From Tragulus kanchil (lineage: Eukaryota > Chordata > Mammalia > Artiodactyla > Tragulidae), in the NCBI GenBank assembly GCA_022376925.1, contig JAIOJX010000026.1:198004400-198068399 (forward strand): a DNA stretch of 64,000 bases. The letters are read 5' to 3'. Of this stretch, positions 26,679 through 39,135 are shown piece after piece (position 1 is the stretch's first letter; each line of letters opens with the position of its first letter). The position numbers and the translations under genes were made by a program. Under the pieces are notes generated by a model that saw nothing but the letters and a program-made list of their open reading frames with translations, was not told where the DNA came from and ran no database searches.

Positions 26679-26711
<33 letters not shown>
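26679..26711. repeat. (TG)n microsatellite
   Basis: Thirty-three bases of pure TG repeat at the tail side of the minus-strand SINE at 26712-26919. Confidence 0.97.
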
Positions 26712-26713
<2 letters not shown>

Positions 26714-26919
26714 TCTCAATCATGTCCTACTCTTCACAATTCTATGGATGGAGGCCCGCCAGACTTCTCTGTCCATGAAATTTTCCAGGCAAGAATACTG
26801 AATCAGGTTGCCATTTCCTCGTCCAAGGAATCTTCCTGACCCAGGGATTGAACCCACAACTGTTATGTCTCCTGCACTGGCAGGTGGGTTCTTTACCACT
26901 AGTGCCACCTGGGAAGCCC
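26712..26919 (-). mobile_element. Bov-tA/Bov-A type SINE
   Basis: On the minus strand the head gggcttcccaggtggcacta is followed by the tRNA-like part and the Bov-A monomer (attcttgcctggaaaatttc). The tail abuts the (TG)n tract. Confidence 0.9.
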
Positions 26920-27074
26920 TCATATGTATTATGAAAACATAAAAAAATGTACACATCAGTCAACAACCTACGTATTGCATCTCAATGAAATAGATCTAAA
27001 TAGATTTAGGATAGGGCATATGTTGGGGAGCCATGACATGGTACAGGAATAAAAACAGGCAGAGTTTGGAGTTG

Positions 27075-27195
27075 AATAGACCTCAGTTAATATCTAGGCT
27101 CTGCTTCTTACTATTTAGCTGACTTTGGACAAATAAATTGACTTCTTTGTACTCCAAGGTTCCTCTTTGTGAATTTGGGATCATAACAGTTACTT
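27075..27195. mobile_element. MIR-like relic
   Basis: The order tctaggctctgcttcttact, gctgactttggacaaataaa, then gggatcataacagttac fits MIR. It overlaps the right end of the old 170-base repeat. Confidence 0.6.
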
Positions 27196-27730
27196 TGGAA
27201 TAGTCTAATAAATTATTTTTAAAAAATTCAATTGTTCAATAATAAGGAATTGGTTTAATAGGTATTTTTCAGATGCTGGATGTCTATGCAATCATTTAAA
27301 AATGCTAATTATATTTGCTGATATGGAAAGATTTTCACAGTATACTGCAATAGTATGTGTACCATAATTCCATTTTTTGACATTCCTAGAAAAAGTTTGT
27401 GAGATAATAACCGGACATTAAAAATGTGGTAAGACCTGTGGCTGATTCATGTTGATATTTGCCAGAAAACAACAAGATTCTGTAAAACAATTATCCTTCA
27501 ATTAAGAAATTAATCAATGATAAAAATGTGGTAAGACTATGAGTGATTTTTTAAATGCACTTATGCGTATTTTTCATTTTCTAAATGAAAACAAACTACT
27601 TGAATATTTAAGAGATAAATATATAAATAGTACTTTTCAAGTTGGTTCTAGGAATTAAGTGAAATGATTTAGGTAAGTTTAACATTTTTCACTATGTTTA
27701 ATAAAGTTCATCTATTAGTTAGATGACTGA

Positions 27731-28041
27731 CTGACTTTCCAGGTGGCTCAGTGGTAAAGAATCTGCCTGCCAACGCAGGAGATACAGGAGACTTGGGTAC
27801 GACCTCTGGATTAGGAAGATCCCCTAGAGAAGGAAATGGCAACCCACTCCAGTATTCTTGCCTGGAGAATCTCATGGATAGAGGAGCTTGCTGACTACAG
27901 TCCACGGGGCTGCAAAGAGTCGGACACGACCTAGCAACTGTGCACAGTACATCACACGACTAAATGCCTGTAACTATGTAAGCATAGCCATTTTCCTGTG
28001 ACACAGAAGCGTTAAGTCTACCTAATTTAGAGCTTAGATTA
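27731..28041 (+). mobile_element. Bov-tA type SINE plus about 85 bases shared flank
   Basis: The SINE (27731-27952) has head ctttccaggtggctcagtgg and Bov-A monomer ggcaacccactccagtattc. After the usual end (cggacacgacctagcaactg), about 85 more bases (to 28041) match the flank after the SINE at 6480-6700, including actaaatgcctgtaa and tgacacagaagcgttaagtc. Confidence 0.85.
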
Positions 28042-28087
28042 GATGTTTAAAGACAATATATTAATAATTAAAAGGAACTATTGACAG

Positions 28088-28365
28088 GGCTTCCCTGGTG
28101 TCCAGTGTGTAAAGAGTCTGCCTTGCAGTGCAAGGGGCTCCAGTTTGATCCCTGGCCCAGGAAGATCCCATGTACCGAGTGGCTGGACCGGTGTGTCCAG
28201 TTACAAGTCAGCACTCTGGAGCGCATAAACCCAGAGCCAGTGCTTTGCACCAAGAGAGGCCACTGCAATGGCAGGCCCACACAGGCTCAAGAATAAAGAT
28301 GGATGAAAAATAAATGAATGGAAAACCCATAAAAGGACCAAAATTAAAAAGAAAAAAAAGAAACC
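28088..28365 (+). mobile_element. Young tRNA-derived SINE (shared-tail family)
   Basis: Head gggcttccctggtgtccagt (one base shorter than other copies in the A-box region), B-box-like agtttgatccc, the family middle, and tail aataaagatggatgaaaaat. A similar stretch flanks both ends (gaactattgaca before, gaaaccattgaca after), a probable target-site duplication. Confidence 0.88.
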
Positions 28366-29073
28366 ATTGACAAACCAGATATTCTTTAAATAAACAAACC
28401 ATTCTAGAGGAAAAGATAAATAAAAAACAAAGATTGTTTTATCAATCATCATGTATTTATTGGGAACCTATTATGCCTGCCTATATATATATATATTTGT
28501 TTGTATCCTCAAATACTATAATAAATCTCATTACTTTATTAGAATTTATTTTTTTTAAATTTGGCTTTAAGTTTCTATTGTTCTTACATCATAAAAGACT
28601 GTGAAAAACCTTTAAGCATCATTTCAGTTTGAGATCTTATTCCTTTGTTAAAAGAAGGTGATAATTCCATTACACTACTTTCTGATTTTCACGAAGTTTA
28701 AGACTAAAGTTAATTATAACTTTCCTTATAGTTTTTTATTACTGTGGTTATTTTCTATGAATTATCCCCATTATCTCCCTCAGTCAGTTTCTATTACAGA
28801 ATTTCCTCAGTATCTTAAAGGTCAACTACAATTAAATATTTATTTTTCACTTGAGCAGCTCGCACAGGGATTTCAGGGCTGTTCCATTAATTTTTTTCAT
28901 TGAGGTCTGAATATAAAAATTGAGGCACATCTCTTACAACTAATACAAAGGGACAGAAGCAGGGAAATAACATTGGTAAATGAATGGATTTTTGCTTAAT
29001 GTTTTGCTGTACTAATAACGTATGAGGTTAAACCTTTTACAAGCAGGTATCACGTTTTATTGATGCAACCTAC
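28366..29073. other. Intron 10 sequence, no clear feature
   Basis: AT-rich single-copy sequence with a short TA run near 28484-28498. No recognisable gene or repeat was seen between the SINE and exon 10. Confidence 0.5.
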
Positions 29074-29123
29074 CTTTCAGGCATTTCTTGCATTGTTGCA
29101 GGAATGAGTACATCTGTAAGAAC
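29074..29123 (-). CDS. RFX6: RFX6 exon 10 (50 bases)
   Basis: This short exon has acceptor gattaag before 29123 and donor gtaggt after 29074. It reads VLTDVLIPATMQEMPE followed by two bases (AG) that make a Ser codon with the first base of exon 11. It is part of the conserved RFX B/C region. It was found by the gap between exons 9 and 11, and both phases fit. Only one copy is present. Confidence 0.95.
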
Positions 29124-29244
29124 CTTAATCACAGCAGAAGAGAGTTAATATAAATTCTTACTCAATATTTCCAGAGACACACTCTTTGTCAATTACTTTT
29201 TATTCCTAGCTTTCCAGAGAATAACATGTTAACTAATTTCTGAA

Positions 29245-31441
29245 AGTTATACTTTTATCTCTAAAATGAATGTATGTGTGGATTGTATATGTGTGTTTAT
29301 GTGAGTGTGTATGTGTGTGTAAAAGGCAAGGGGAAGGGTATATAGAAATATGGCAATGCCAGTTAAGCAGGTGACATGAATATACTGGATACAAAGAGCT
29401 AGTTATCAAAACATAACGAACACTGAAAAGCAAGGGCTACACTGAGCCTTAAACAGGTATGAGATGTTAAGCAAGATCTTGATGAGAGCATGTAGAAAGA
29501 AAAATCAGTGCTGACTGATCCCAGCTCAGGGAAAACTATGATAAATAAAGGAGATGGGGATCCAGATAGGATATGAACAGTACAGACACCTTGGGCTGGC
29601 TCACAAACTGAGCCGGCCAGCCTGGGGAAGAGGACCAAGAGGCCTACAGAAGATATTTCAAAATGTGAACAGACACGCATCTACAAAGGCCTGTGTAGCC
29701 TATGAGCAAAATGCACATGGAGTTCATGTGTATGAAACCAGACAGTATTGGAGATCCCCAGTACGCTTGTGACCAACGAACTGGCCTTGCTAATTATACA
29801 CAGCTTTAAGGAATAAAAGCTGAACAATCTCTAGAGGTGGGAGGAAGGTCTTGCCAAAGATCATGTTACAACACACTGCTCTGTTTACAGTGCTCCCTGT
29901 GCCTCCCTGGGTCTACCATGAGGAGGGAAAACTTTGTGCATGGAAAGGTACTTAAACTCTAGACTTCTGTGCTGGACTCAAAGAAATAGGCCATTTCACA
30001 ATGGGGAAAGCTATACTTTAAGGATATTTCTTTGAAAGACATTCCAAACAGTTTTACCTTGATGCTGATAAACATGTGTTTGCGAGCGCAGGTCTTTTTA
30101 TAACTATGCTTGGAACCATCTGCTTCCACCGTCTGCTTACTTCCTCATGTCTTAAACATGGTAAATGACCACTTAGCGCAAACTGAACCATTCCTCTCTA
30201 AATGATGATATTCTTATTTGATCCAGAAAAATGAGACAATCCTTGCTCTTCTTTGTTCTTCCTTCAACAAGGTACAGAATATACAGCACTTACTCCTCTG
30301 TGCTCTTATCCAGCAGTAGGGAAAATGGAACATTCCTAAGAGTTATACTTTTATCTCTAAAATGAATGTATGTGTGGATTGTATATGTGTGTTTATGTGA
30401 GTGTGTATGTGTGTGTAAAAGGCAAGGGGAAGGGTATATAGAAATATGGCAATGCCAGTTAAGCAGGTGACATGAATATACTGGATACAAAGAGCTAGTT
30501 ATCAAAACATAACGAACACTGAAAAGCAAGGGCTACACTGAGCCTTAAACAGGTATGAGATGTTAAGCAAGATCTTGATGAGAGCATGTAGAAAGAAAAA
30601 TCAGTGCTGACTGATCCCAGCTCAGGGAAAACTATGATAAATAAAGGAGATGGGGATCCAGATAGGATATGAACAGTACAGACACCTTGGGCTGGCTCAC
30701 AAACTGAGCCGGCCAGCCTGGGGAAGAGGACCAAGAGGCCTACAGAAGATATTTCAAAATGTGAACAGACACGCATCTACAAAGGCCTGTGTAGCCTATG
30801 AGCAAAATGCACATGGAGTTCATGTGTATGAAACCAGACAGTATTGGAGATCCCCAGTACGCTTGTGACCAACGAACTGGCCTTGCTAATTATACACAGC
30901 TTTAAGGAATAAAAGCTGAACAATCTCTAGAGGTGGGAGGAAGGTCTTGCCAAAGATCATGTTACAACACACTGCTCTGTTTACAGTGCTCCCTGTGCCT
31001 CCCTGGGTCTACCATGAGGAGGGAAAACTTTGTGCATGGAAAGGTACTTAAACTCTAGACTTCTGTGCTGGACTCAAAGAAATAGGCCATTTCACAATGG
31101 GGAAAGCTATACTTTAAGGATATTTCTTTGAAAGACATTCCAAACAGTTTTACCTTGATGCTGATAAACATGTGTTTGCGAGCGCAGGTCTTTTTATAAC
31201 TATGCTTGGAACCATCTGCTTCCACCGTCTGCTTACTTCCTCATGTCTTAAACATGGTAAATGACCACTTAGCGCAAACTGAACCATTCCTCTCTAAATG
31301 ATGATATTCTTATTTGATCCAGAAAAATGAGACAATCCTTGCTCTTCTTTGTCTTCCTTCAACTTTAACAGAAGTTCAAGGTACAGAATATACAGCACTT
31401 ACTCCTCTGTGCTCTTATCCAGCAGTAGGGAAAATGGAACA
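29245..31441. repeat. ~1.1 kb direct duplication D9 (intron 9)
   Basis: Bases 29245-30332 recur at 30341-31441 with an offset of 1096. The left copy lacks about 14 bases near 30270 (the segment around tttaacagaagttc in the right copy). No coding exon is included. Confidence 0.95.
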
Positions 31442-31936
31442 GAGGATTAAAATATTGGTCCCCTCATCCTGGGTCAAACCACCTACCAGATCTGGGTGTG
31501 CAAAATAGCTTCTGGGTTGAGTTCAGCTTCTGCTTCACTTCTCTGCGAAGCTGAGAATGTAACAGCAGCAACTGACTTGGAAGGATTTAACTTCCTGTAT
31601 ACTTAACAGGGCTCCAGTTTGACTTTTTCTGCTCACCCAAATTCTTAATATGTTTTAAAAGGAAAGCTTTTGTTTTTCCTTATAACAATTTAACAGGTTA
31701 ATGTAGATGGACTCAAATTAAGATACCCGAATTGTACTACAGTTTTCTCCCTCAGCTTGGACTTGTATGTACTCTGCTGAATGACTGGCTAGATGGCCAA
31801 CCAGCCCGTCTTTGTTTTTGATATCCTTATGATCCTTCTGTAGACCTTTCGGACTCTGATGTGGCTTAAGAACAAAATTGGTCATTAATGCATTAACATT
31901 AGCGATTTCCAAATTTTTCAAGTTATTATTCCTATT

Positions 31937-32105
31937 CAGTTCAATTCAGTTGCTCAGTTGTGCCCGACTCTTTGCAAGTCCACAGACTGCAGCAAGCCAA
32001 GCTTCCCTGTCTTTCACCATCTCCCTGAGCTTGCTCAACCTCATGTGCATTGAGTCAGTGATGCCATCCAACCATCTCATCGTCTGTCATCCCCTTCTCC
32101 TTATT
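31937..32105 (-). mobile_element. BovB (RTE) LINE 3' fragment, copy 1
   Basis: The plus strand reads ttcagttgctcagttgtgcc, tttcaccatctccctgagct, gagtcagtgatgccatccaa and catctcatcgtctgtcatcc, the complement of the BovB 3' end. BovB is the RTE LINE typical of ruminants. It is duplicated by D10 at about 33014-33182. Confidence 0.9.
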
Positions 32106-32313
32106 ATCCTCATAAAAGTGCTTAATTCTGGTTTACCCCAAACACTGATACCATGAAAAAGCCACCAAGTTATTTATTCTGAAAATACCTTACAAAGTTA
32201 GTAAATATTAAGTAAGTTTTTGTGGAAGTGTGTCATATTTAGAATCATTCTTAACTGTAAACATAAATGGATTTTGTTTCACTTAATATAAATTTACATT
32301 AAAATATATTCAC

Positions 32314-32318
<5 letters not shown>

Positions 32319-32352
<34 letters not shown>
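32319..32352. repeat. (TA)17 microsatellite, left D10 copy
   Basis: A pure TA run of 34 bases. The partner tract in the right D10 copy (33396-33433) has 38 bases, so the two copies differ by two repeat units. Confidence 0.95.
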
Positions 32353-32353
<1 letters not shown>

Positions 32354-32462
32354 TATAAAACTTATTCCTTTCTCATCAGAAGAAAATTGATAGTGTATCT
32401 CTGTCTAGAAATAACAAATTTATTGAGAACATATTGCAAAAGTTGAGATGGAATGTTCTTTA

Positions 32463-32612
<150 letters not shown>

Positions 32613-33390
32613 CTAGTTGAAAGCAAAGAGTACATACATTAACATTTTTCCTTGTACATGCAAAAAAAAAATGCTGAATCTAGTTGAAGCATAAGAGTCA
32701 TACATAGAAATTTTTTCTTACCAATTAATGTTTTAAAAGGAAAGCTTTTGTTTTCCTTATAACAATTTAACAGGTTAATGTAGATGGACTCAAATTAAGA
32801 TACCCGAATTGTACTACAGTTTTCTCCCTCAGCTTGGACTTGTATGTACTCTGCTGAATGACTGGCTAGATGGCCAACCAGCCCGTCTTTGTTTTTGATA
32901 TCCTTATGATCCTTCTGTAGACCTTTCGGACTCTGATGTGGCTTAAGAACAAAATTGGTCATTAATGCATTAACATTAGCGATTTCCAAATTTTTCAAGT
33001 TATTATTCCTATTCAGTTCAATTCAGTTGCTCAGTTGTGCCCGACTCTTTGCAAGTCCACAGACTGCAGCAAGCCAAGCTTCCCTGTCTTTCACCATCTC
33101 CCTGAGCTTGCTCAACCTCATGTGCATTGAGTCAGTGATGCCATCCAACCATCTCATCGTCTGTCATCCCCTTCTCCTTATTATCCTCATAAAAGTGCTT
33201 AATTCTGGTTTACCCCAAACACTGATACCATGAAAAAGCCACCAAGTTATTTATTCTGAAAATACCTTACAAAGTTAGTAAATATTAAGTAAGTTTTTGT
33301 GGAAGTGTGTCATATTTAGAATCATTCTTAACTGTAAACATAAATGGATTTTGTTTCACTTAATATAAATTTACATTAAAATATATTCAC

Positions 33391-33395
<5 letters not shown>

Positions 33396-33433
<38 letters not shown>
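33396..33433. repeat. (TA)19 microsatellite, right D10 copy
   Basis: A pure TA run of 38 bases, two units longer than the otherwise matching tract at 32319-32352. Confidence 0.95.
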
Positions 33434-33434
<1 letters not shown>

Positions 33435-33543
33435 TATAAAACTTATTCCTTTCTCATCAGAAGAAAATTGATAGTGTATCTCTGTCTAGAAATAACAAAT
33501 TTATTGAGAACATATTGCAAAAGTTGAGATGGAATGTTCTTTA

Positions 33544-33693
<150 letters not shown>

Positions 33694-33810
33694 CTAGTTG
33701 AAAGCAAAGAGTACATACATTAACATTTTTCCTTGACATGAACTTGTATGAAGAACAGGAAAAGAATGTCTATATAATATAATCAGCAAAGCATTCTTTG
33801 CCACTCTTAC

Positions 33811-33888
33811 CTCCTCAAAGTTTCCATTTATTGCATTGTCCAAGATGCACTGGCAGTGAGTTTTATACATCATTATCAGGGTATCAAT
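33811..33888 (-). CDS. RFX6: RFX6 exon 8
   Basis: This 78-base exon encodes 26 whole codons, including [20 protein letters not shown]. The acceptor is gaaatag before 33888 and the donor gtaagag after 33811. The CQCILD block belongs to the conserved region after the DNA-binding domain shared by RFX4, RFX6 and the RFX1-3 group. It lies just to the right of the second copy of the 31.6-33.7 kb duplication, so it is present only once. Confidence 0.96.
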
Positions 33889-34264
33889 CTATTTCAAGAA
33901 AGAAAAATCTTTAAAAAGGCACCCTTTCAATGCTGCCTTCATTTTGTTCATACATACATCTGTTCATATATTCAAACACATGTTTAAAACTCCTGTTAGG
34001 TTCCAAGCATTAATGTTCAATGCTGGGGAAACAAAGATAAAGGCGCAACTCTTATTTTAAGGAGCACACTGCCTTGGGAGAAAGGTGAGAAAATAGACAA
34101 TTGTAAGACTGTATGATAAGAACAATGAAAAAGGTTCAGGGTACTATTGGTCAAAGAAACATTGTTGTTTCCTGCTTAATAAGAAAATTACCTTTGATTG
34201 GAGACATAAATGTAAAATGGTAGAATCAACTCTTCACACACTTTATTAAGCAGATGCTTGGGCA

Positions 34265-34410
34265 ATGTGGTACAGTGGTTTCCAGGTTCAGTTCTGGAGT
34301 CAGCTAACACTGAGTGTTGGCTCCACTGCCCTGTTTTGCATGGGTTAATACCAAGCTGTATATCTTCAAGTAAATTAGTAATAACCTATGACTCATAAGA
34401 TGTTAAGGAA
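34265..34410. mobile_element. MIR-like relic, copy 1
   Basis: The order caatgtggtacagtggtt, ttcagttctggagtcagcta, gttggctccactgccctg and caagtaaattagtaataacc fits a MIR element. It is duplicated by D11 at about 35338-35483. Confidence 0.6.
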
Positions 34411-34732
34411 GATAAAACAAGACATGATGCACATGCATCAGTTTCCCTGATGCAAAGTATAAGACCTTACCATATTATCTAAGATTAGTAATAATATCAA
34501 ATGACTCATTGATCAAAAAATATTTCAACATTAAGTACCTGTTACAAAAATTCTCTATTTCCATGTTTACATTGGTATCTGTATGCACAGACAGAAAGTC
34601 TTAAATATTTTAAAATTTGCAGAGGACTAGAATTGGATAATGCTCTGGCAAAGTAATAACACCCATATTCAAAACTCTTTTAGCTTATAATCTAGAAATA
34701 TTCTTACTTGTTACAAGTTGTGTGTTCTATGT

Positions 34733-34950
34733 GAACAGAGAAACAGGCTTAGAGGCTAGAGGTATGAACTCTGGCTGCAGGATACCTGGAATTGAGTGCT
34801 AGCTCTAATCTACCACTTACTATCTACATGATGTTGGGCAAACTGCTTTACATTTATGTGTTTTAATTTCCTCATCTATAAAATAGAGATCATAAAACCG
34901 GTAAATATCTAATTGGGTTGTTATGAGGACTAAATAAATTAACACATGAA
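34733..34950. mobile_element. MIR element relic, copy 1
   Basis: A clear MIR layout: aactctggctgcaggatacc, accacttactatctacatga, tgttgggcaaactgctttac, tttcctcatctataaaatag and gggttgttatgaggactaaa. It is duplicated by D11 at about 35806-36023. Confidence 0.8.
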
Positions 34951-36400
34951 AGTGGCTGGAGTAATCCATAACATAACATTCTGATTAACTATTTTTATCT
35001 TTATAGTATCTAGGGTGGTGATGATGACGGAGGTGCTCTATTCCAATTCTTTGCTCTCCAGCCTTTGTCCCTGCAGCTCAGTGACATCACACATATTGTG
35101 GTTTGGCAAAATGCTGGACAACGATGACATGCAAAGTACCAATCTACTTCGAAGGAGGTATGCTGATTACATACCTCGGCTGGATATGTCACTATTAAAA
35201 CAAATGAAACATGCTGTTTACTTTAAGCAATGATTTTATATTTTCAGATGGGGTTGCTTTTTAAAAAACATGGGGCTTTTAAAATTGAGGGTAAGAACAG
35301 CATGAAAGAGAAAGTATTAAGCAAAATGCTTTTGGGCAATGTGGTACAGTGGTTTCCAGGTTCAGTTCTGGAGTCAGCTAACACTGAGTGTTGGCTCCAC
35401 TGCCCTGTTTTGCATGGGTTAATACCAAGCTGTATATCTTCAAGTAAATTAGTAATAACCTATGACTCATAAGATGTTAAGGAAGATAAAACAAGACATG
35501 ATGCACATGCATCAGTTTCCCTGATGCAAAGTATAAGACCTTACCATATTATCTAAGATTAGTAATAATATCAAATGACTCATTGATCAAAAATATTTCA
35601 ACATTAAGTACCTGTTACAAAAATTCTCTATTTCCATGTTTACATTGGTATCTGTATGCACAGACAGAAAGTCTTAAATATTTTAAAATTTGCAGAGGAC
35701 TAGAATTGGATAATGCTCTGGCAAAGTAATAACACCCATATTCAAAACTCTTTTAGCTTATAATCTAGAAATATTCTTACTTGTTACAAGTTGTGTGTTC
35801 TATGTGAACAGAGAAACAGGCTTAGAGGCTAGAGGTATGAACTCTGGCTGCAGGATACCTGGAATTGAGTGCTAGCTCTAATCTACCACTTACTATCTAC
35901 ATGATGTTGGGCAAACTGCTTTACATTTATGTGTTTTAATTTCCTCATCTATAAAATAGAGATCATAAAACCGGTAAATATCTAATTGGGTTGTTATGAG
36001 GACTAAATAAATTAACACATGAAAGTGGCTGGAGTAATCCATAACATAACATTCTGATTAACTATTTTTATCTTTATAGTATCTAGGGTGGTGATGATGA
36101 CGGAGGTGCTCTATTCCAATTCTTTGCTCTCCAGCCTTTGTCCCTGCAGCTCAGTGACATCACACATATTGTGGTTTGGCAAAATGCTGGACAACGATGA
36201 CATGCAAAGTACCAATCTACTTCGAAGGAGGTATGCTGATTACATACCTCGGCTGGATATGTCACTATTAAAACAAATGAAACATGCTGTTTACTTTAAG
36301 CAATGATTTTATATTTTCAGATGGGTTGCTAAGACATGCTTTTAAAATGAGGGTAAGAACAGCATGAAAGAGAAAGGAATTCATGGCTACTGTCAAAAAT

Positions 36401-37659
36401 TTATTTCCAGTTCCTACAAAAGCCCACTACTAAGTACAGCTGGACATTGTTACCTTTTTCCCCTGAAAGCTGCTAAGTAAACTTTTATCTCACTAGTGTT
36501 TATATTTATTTATGTCAAATATTTTTCTTCTATACATGAAGCATCAAAAATTTTAAATCTTATAATTGGTACTTTGTTTAATATTTACATAGTCTTGGGG
36601 CAATAACTTTTCCCTATAGCATACTCTGCAGTCTTTATAAACATTTTTGTTCAGTCTTCTGAGAACAGACATCACATTATAGAGGGTAGAAGCAGAGGCA
36701 AGTCTTTGTAGTCAGTGAGGGGGTGGCAACTGTCTTGAATGATGTTCTGATGGGGGCAGAAGGCAGGTCTTTCAGCTTCAGCAAGCACCCCTCTCTGAGG
36801 TCAGCATCTCAGCAGGCAGCCTCCATCGTACCTGCCTCCAGAAAGTAGGGGCTGAAAGTGTCCAGCTTCAGCCCCCACCCATCTTTCTAGGAACTGACAA
36901 GTCACCCGGGGAACCTGGCTACTGGCTAAGATGGTAAAAAGCAGGGACCAGCTGTTCTCAAAGGACAAAGAGAAGTATGGGGCTCATGATGGGGGCCACT
37001 GAGAATAAATTTAGAAGCCAGGGACGATTTAAGCATCTTGAATGAGAAATGATCTACAGACCAGTTTTTCAAGCTGACAGGTAAGGAATTCCTTGGAGGC
37101 TAGCAGAAGAGCTGAAATAAACCATTGGAACATGTTCCTCACTTCTTTTTTCTTCTTTACTCTCTCAGTCTACCCTCCTCACCTGGCATATTTACAGAGT
37201 AAACATCTTCTTGATAAGTTTGCCTGTGAGCCATCCTCTCCACAAAGGTGAGCCAACAATACCCTCCCCCAAAGAACTGTGTTTCCCAAGGTTCCGTGGA
37301 TTTCCACAAGCTGCGGCAAAAATTGTCACATGTTAACATTTACCGAAGGTGTCTCCAATGTGAAGTCATACTATACATTATTTCTAGAAGGTTAAAAACA
37401 TGATGTGATGACCTTGAGAAATGTGATGGGAGAGGAGAATGGTAGGAAGTAAACATACTTTGGGAGACTTGCCTGAATCTGAGTATTACCTTCAATATTG
37501 CCTATTCTTAACTGGGAGAATAAGTCTGTCATTATTATAAATTAGAATGAAGTTACTGTGCATCTCTACTTATCTATCAATAGACCTTTTTAAACAATGT
37601 GTCATTTTTATTTCTAGTTCCTACAAAAGCCCACTACTAAGTACAGCTGGACATTGTTA
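36401..37659. repeat. 52-base direct repeat pair 1207 bases apart
   Basis: Positions 36401-36452 and 37608-37659 match at 51 of 52 bases (one C/T difference), while the sequences inside and outside do not match. The spacing is close to the other duplications in the window, but only a short stretch is shared. It may be another damaged overlap or an old insertion. The enclosed sequence is richer in GC between about 36650 and 37000 and was not identified. Confidence 0.85.
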
Positions 37660-38427
37660 GTCATCTTCCTCTGTTTTTGTACCTCAAAAAATGTGAACTG
37701 ACTTAAATACACTATGAAATATATTTCCTCAAATGCTAATAGAAAATGAACTTTAATTGATAAGAGAATGCAGAACTCGTTATGCACTGATTTAATAATG
37801 GATCCTGCTATTAGTTGGCCAGCAGATACCCAGCAAATGACTAGACATTCAGAAACAGAGAAGCATTTAGCTCAAGACTTTACAACATAAGCATTGAAAT
37901 TTTATTTATAAACTGAATTTTAGAAAACTGTTTCCTCCTTTCCTTTCAAAAAAGTTTGCAACAGAGCACAAGAATCTTTGGAATCTTCCAGTGGGGTCCT
38001 TCCATTCACCTAGGTATCTCCCCCTTGGTAATAGGAACAAATTCTGTCACAAAGAGGTGCTTGGTGACTAATGACTGAAATTAAATGGTGCTAATAAAAA
38101 ATACAGCACTTATAATGAAAGAAATTGCATATGATTGACACACTCCAGCATTTTCCTCCTTGATACTGTGTTTTAAATAAAAAAGAATCTTTAGTCTTTT
38201 GAGGTTTATTTTACTACCTTCTGATAATGTACTATCATGGAGAGGGTAAATAATTAATTGGAAAGTCTTTAATCGATGTTAGTAAACATTTGTCACTCCT
38301 ATAAATCAGTCAATTATGTTTGATTATGCAGATTTCTGTCTCCCATGAGTACCGTGAGATTCCCAGCAGATTGAGATATGGAACCAACATATCAGTAAAT
38401 CAATAGAGAAGTATCTTTAATTGATAC
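37660..38427. other. Intron 7 sequence, no clear feature
   Basis: AT-rich single-copy sequence between the 52-base repeat and exon 7. No gene or recognisable repeat was seen. Confidence 0.5.
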
Positions 38428-38535
38428 CTTGTCCTTAGAAATACATCCTTGGTACACAAGGTGTTGAGCACTTGGGAATTCCGGGAGAAGTGTTCCAGTT
38501 TTTGAGCTAAGCGAATATTTACGAGTGAAGCCACC
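38428..38535 (-). CDS. RFX6: RFX6 exon 7
   Basis: This 108-base exon encodes 36 whole codons, beginning [20 protein letters not shown] and ending CISKDK. The acceptor is tatag before 38535 and the donor gtatca after 38428. It is the linker after the DNA-binding domain that leads to the B region. Only one copy is present. Intron 6, to its right, is the longest intron fully inside the window (about 11.8 kb as assembled). Confidence 0.96.
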
Positions 38536-39135
38536 CTATAATTGAATAAGAAAAGTGAAAAGAAATAAATAATTATGAACTATATGGCTCTAAAATACAA
38601 TTCTAACAATATAGAAACCTACCAAATTTCATTCTTCTGTATCTTTTCAAACCATAACCAGTTAGGAGGTTTGGGTAAACTGTTTATTAGATAAAACTGG
38701 ATAACTAGACATTTCAGCAGAATGCCAAATCATAAATAGTTTCATAGTCAAGTAGTTTTCTTCTACTTTGGATTTTAGCTTTAAACATATGTCCATTTTC
38801 ACAACTGTTAGAAATCTAATTTTAGTTCACAAGTTTACAATTGTTAATGATATAAATTTTAAAAGAGTTACCGTTAGCTCCTGAAATTATTTTAATACTA
38901 AAGGGTCAGAAATTGCCAAATTCACTTATGGATTACCAAATCATTTATGGATTAAATAAATGAGATGGTAAGAAGTTTAATTTATTATTCCTCAGAGGTA
39001 ATTACTGGTAAAATTGTGGTTGGAGTGTAACCCTTCAATTTCCCAAACTACTACTCAGGATTTTTCCATCTTAACCTCTGTCCCTCTGCCAAATTCAGAT
39101 ACTTGTTCTCTTTTTTAATCCAATCCTTGAAAGAC

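Larger units (their letters stand above)
26506..27086. repeat. Old 170-base direct repeat around a SINE and (TG)n
   Basis: Positions 26506-26673 and 26921-27086 are similar (I estimate about 80 percent by eye), sharing catatgtattatgaaaacat, ggatagggcatatgttggg and ggcagagtttggagtt. Unlike the near-identical 1.1 kb duplications, this pair is diverged and so is real and old. A minus-strand Bov-type SINE and a TG microsatellite lie between the halves. Confidence 0.85.
34260..36376. repeat. ~1.07 kb direct duplication D11 (intron 7, MIR-like)
   Basis: Bases 34260-35314 recur at about 35334-36376 with an offset of 1073-1074. The last 60 bases of the left copy contain several small insertions relative to the right copy (for example a T/A-rich expansion near 35260). 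No exon is included. Confidence 0.95.

Noticed and set aside
34985..35235. Block with a 72-codon open frame, seen twice (35015-35233, 36088-36306)
   Set aside because: It is doubled by D11, has no recognisable protein, and lies in intron 7. There is no evidence of coding beyond chance.
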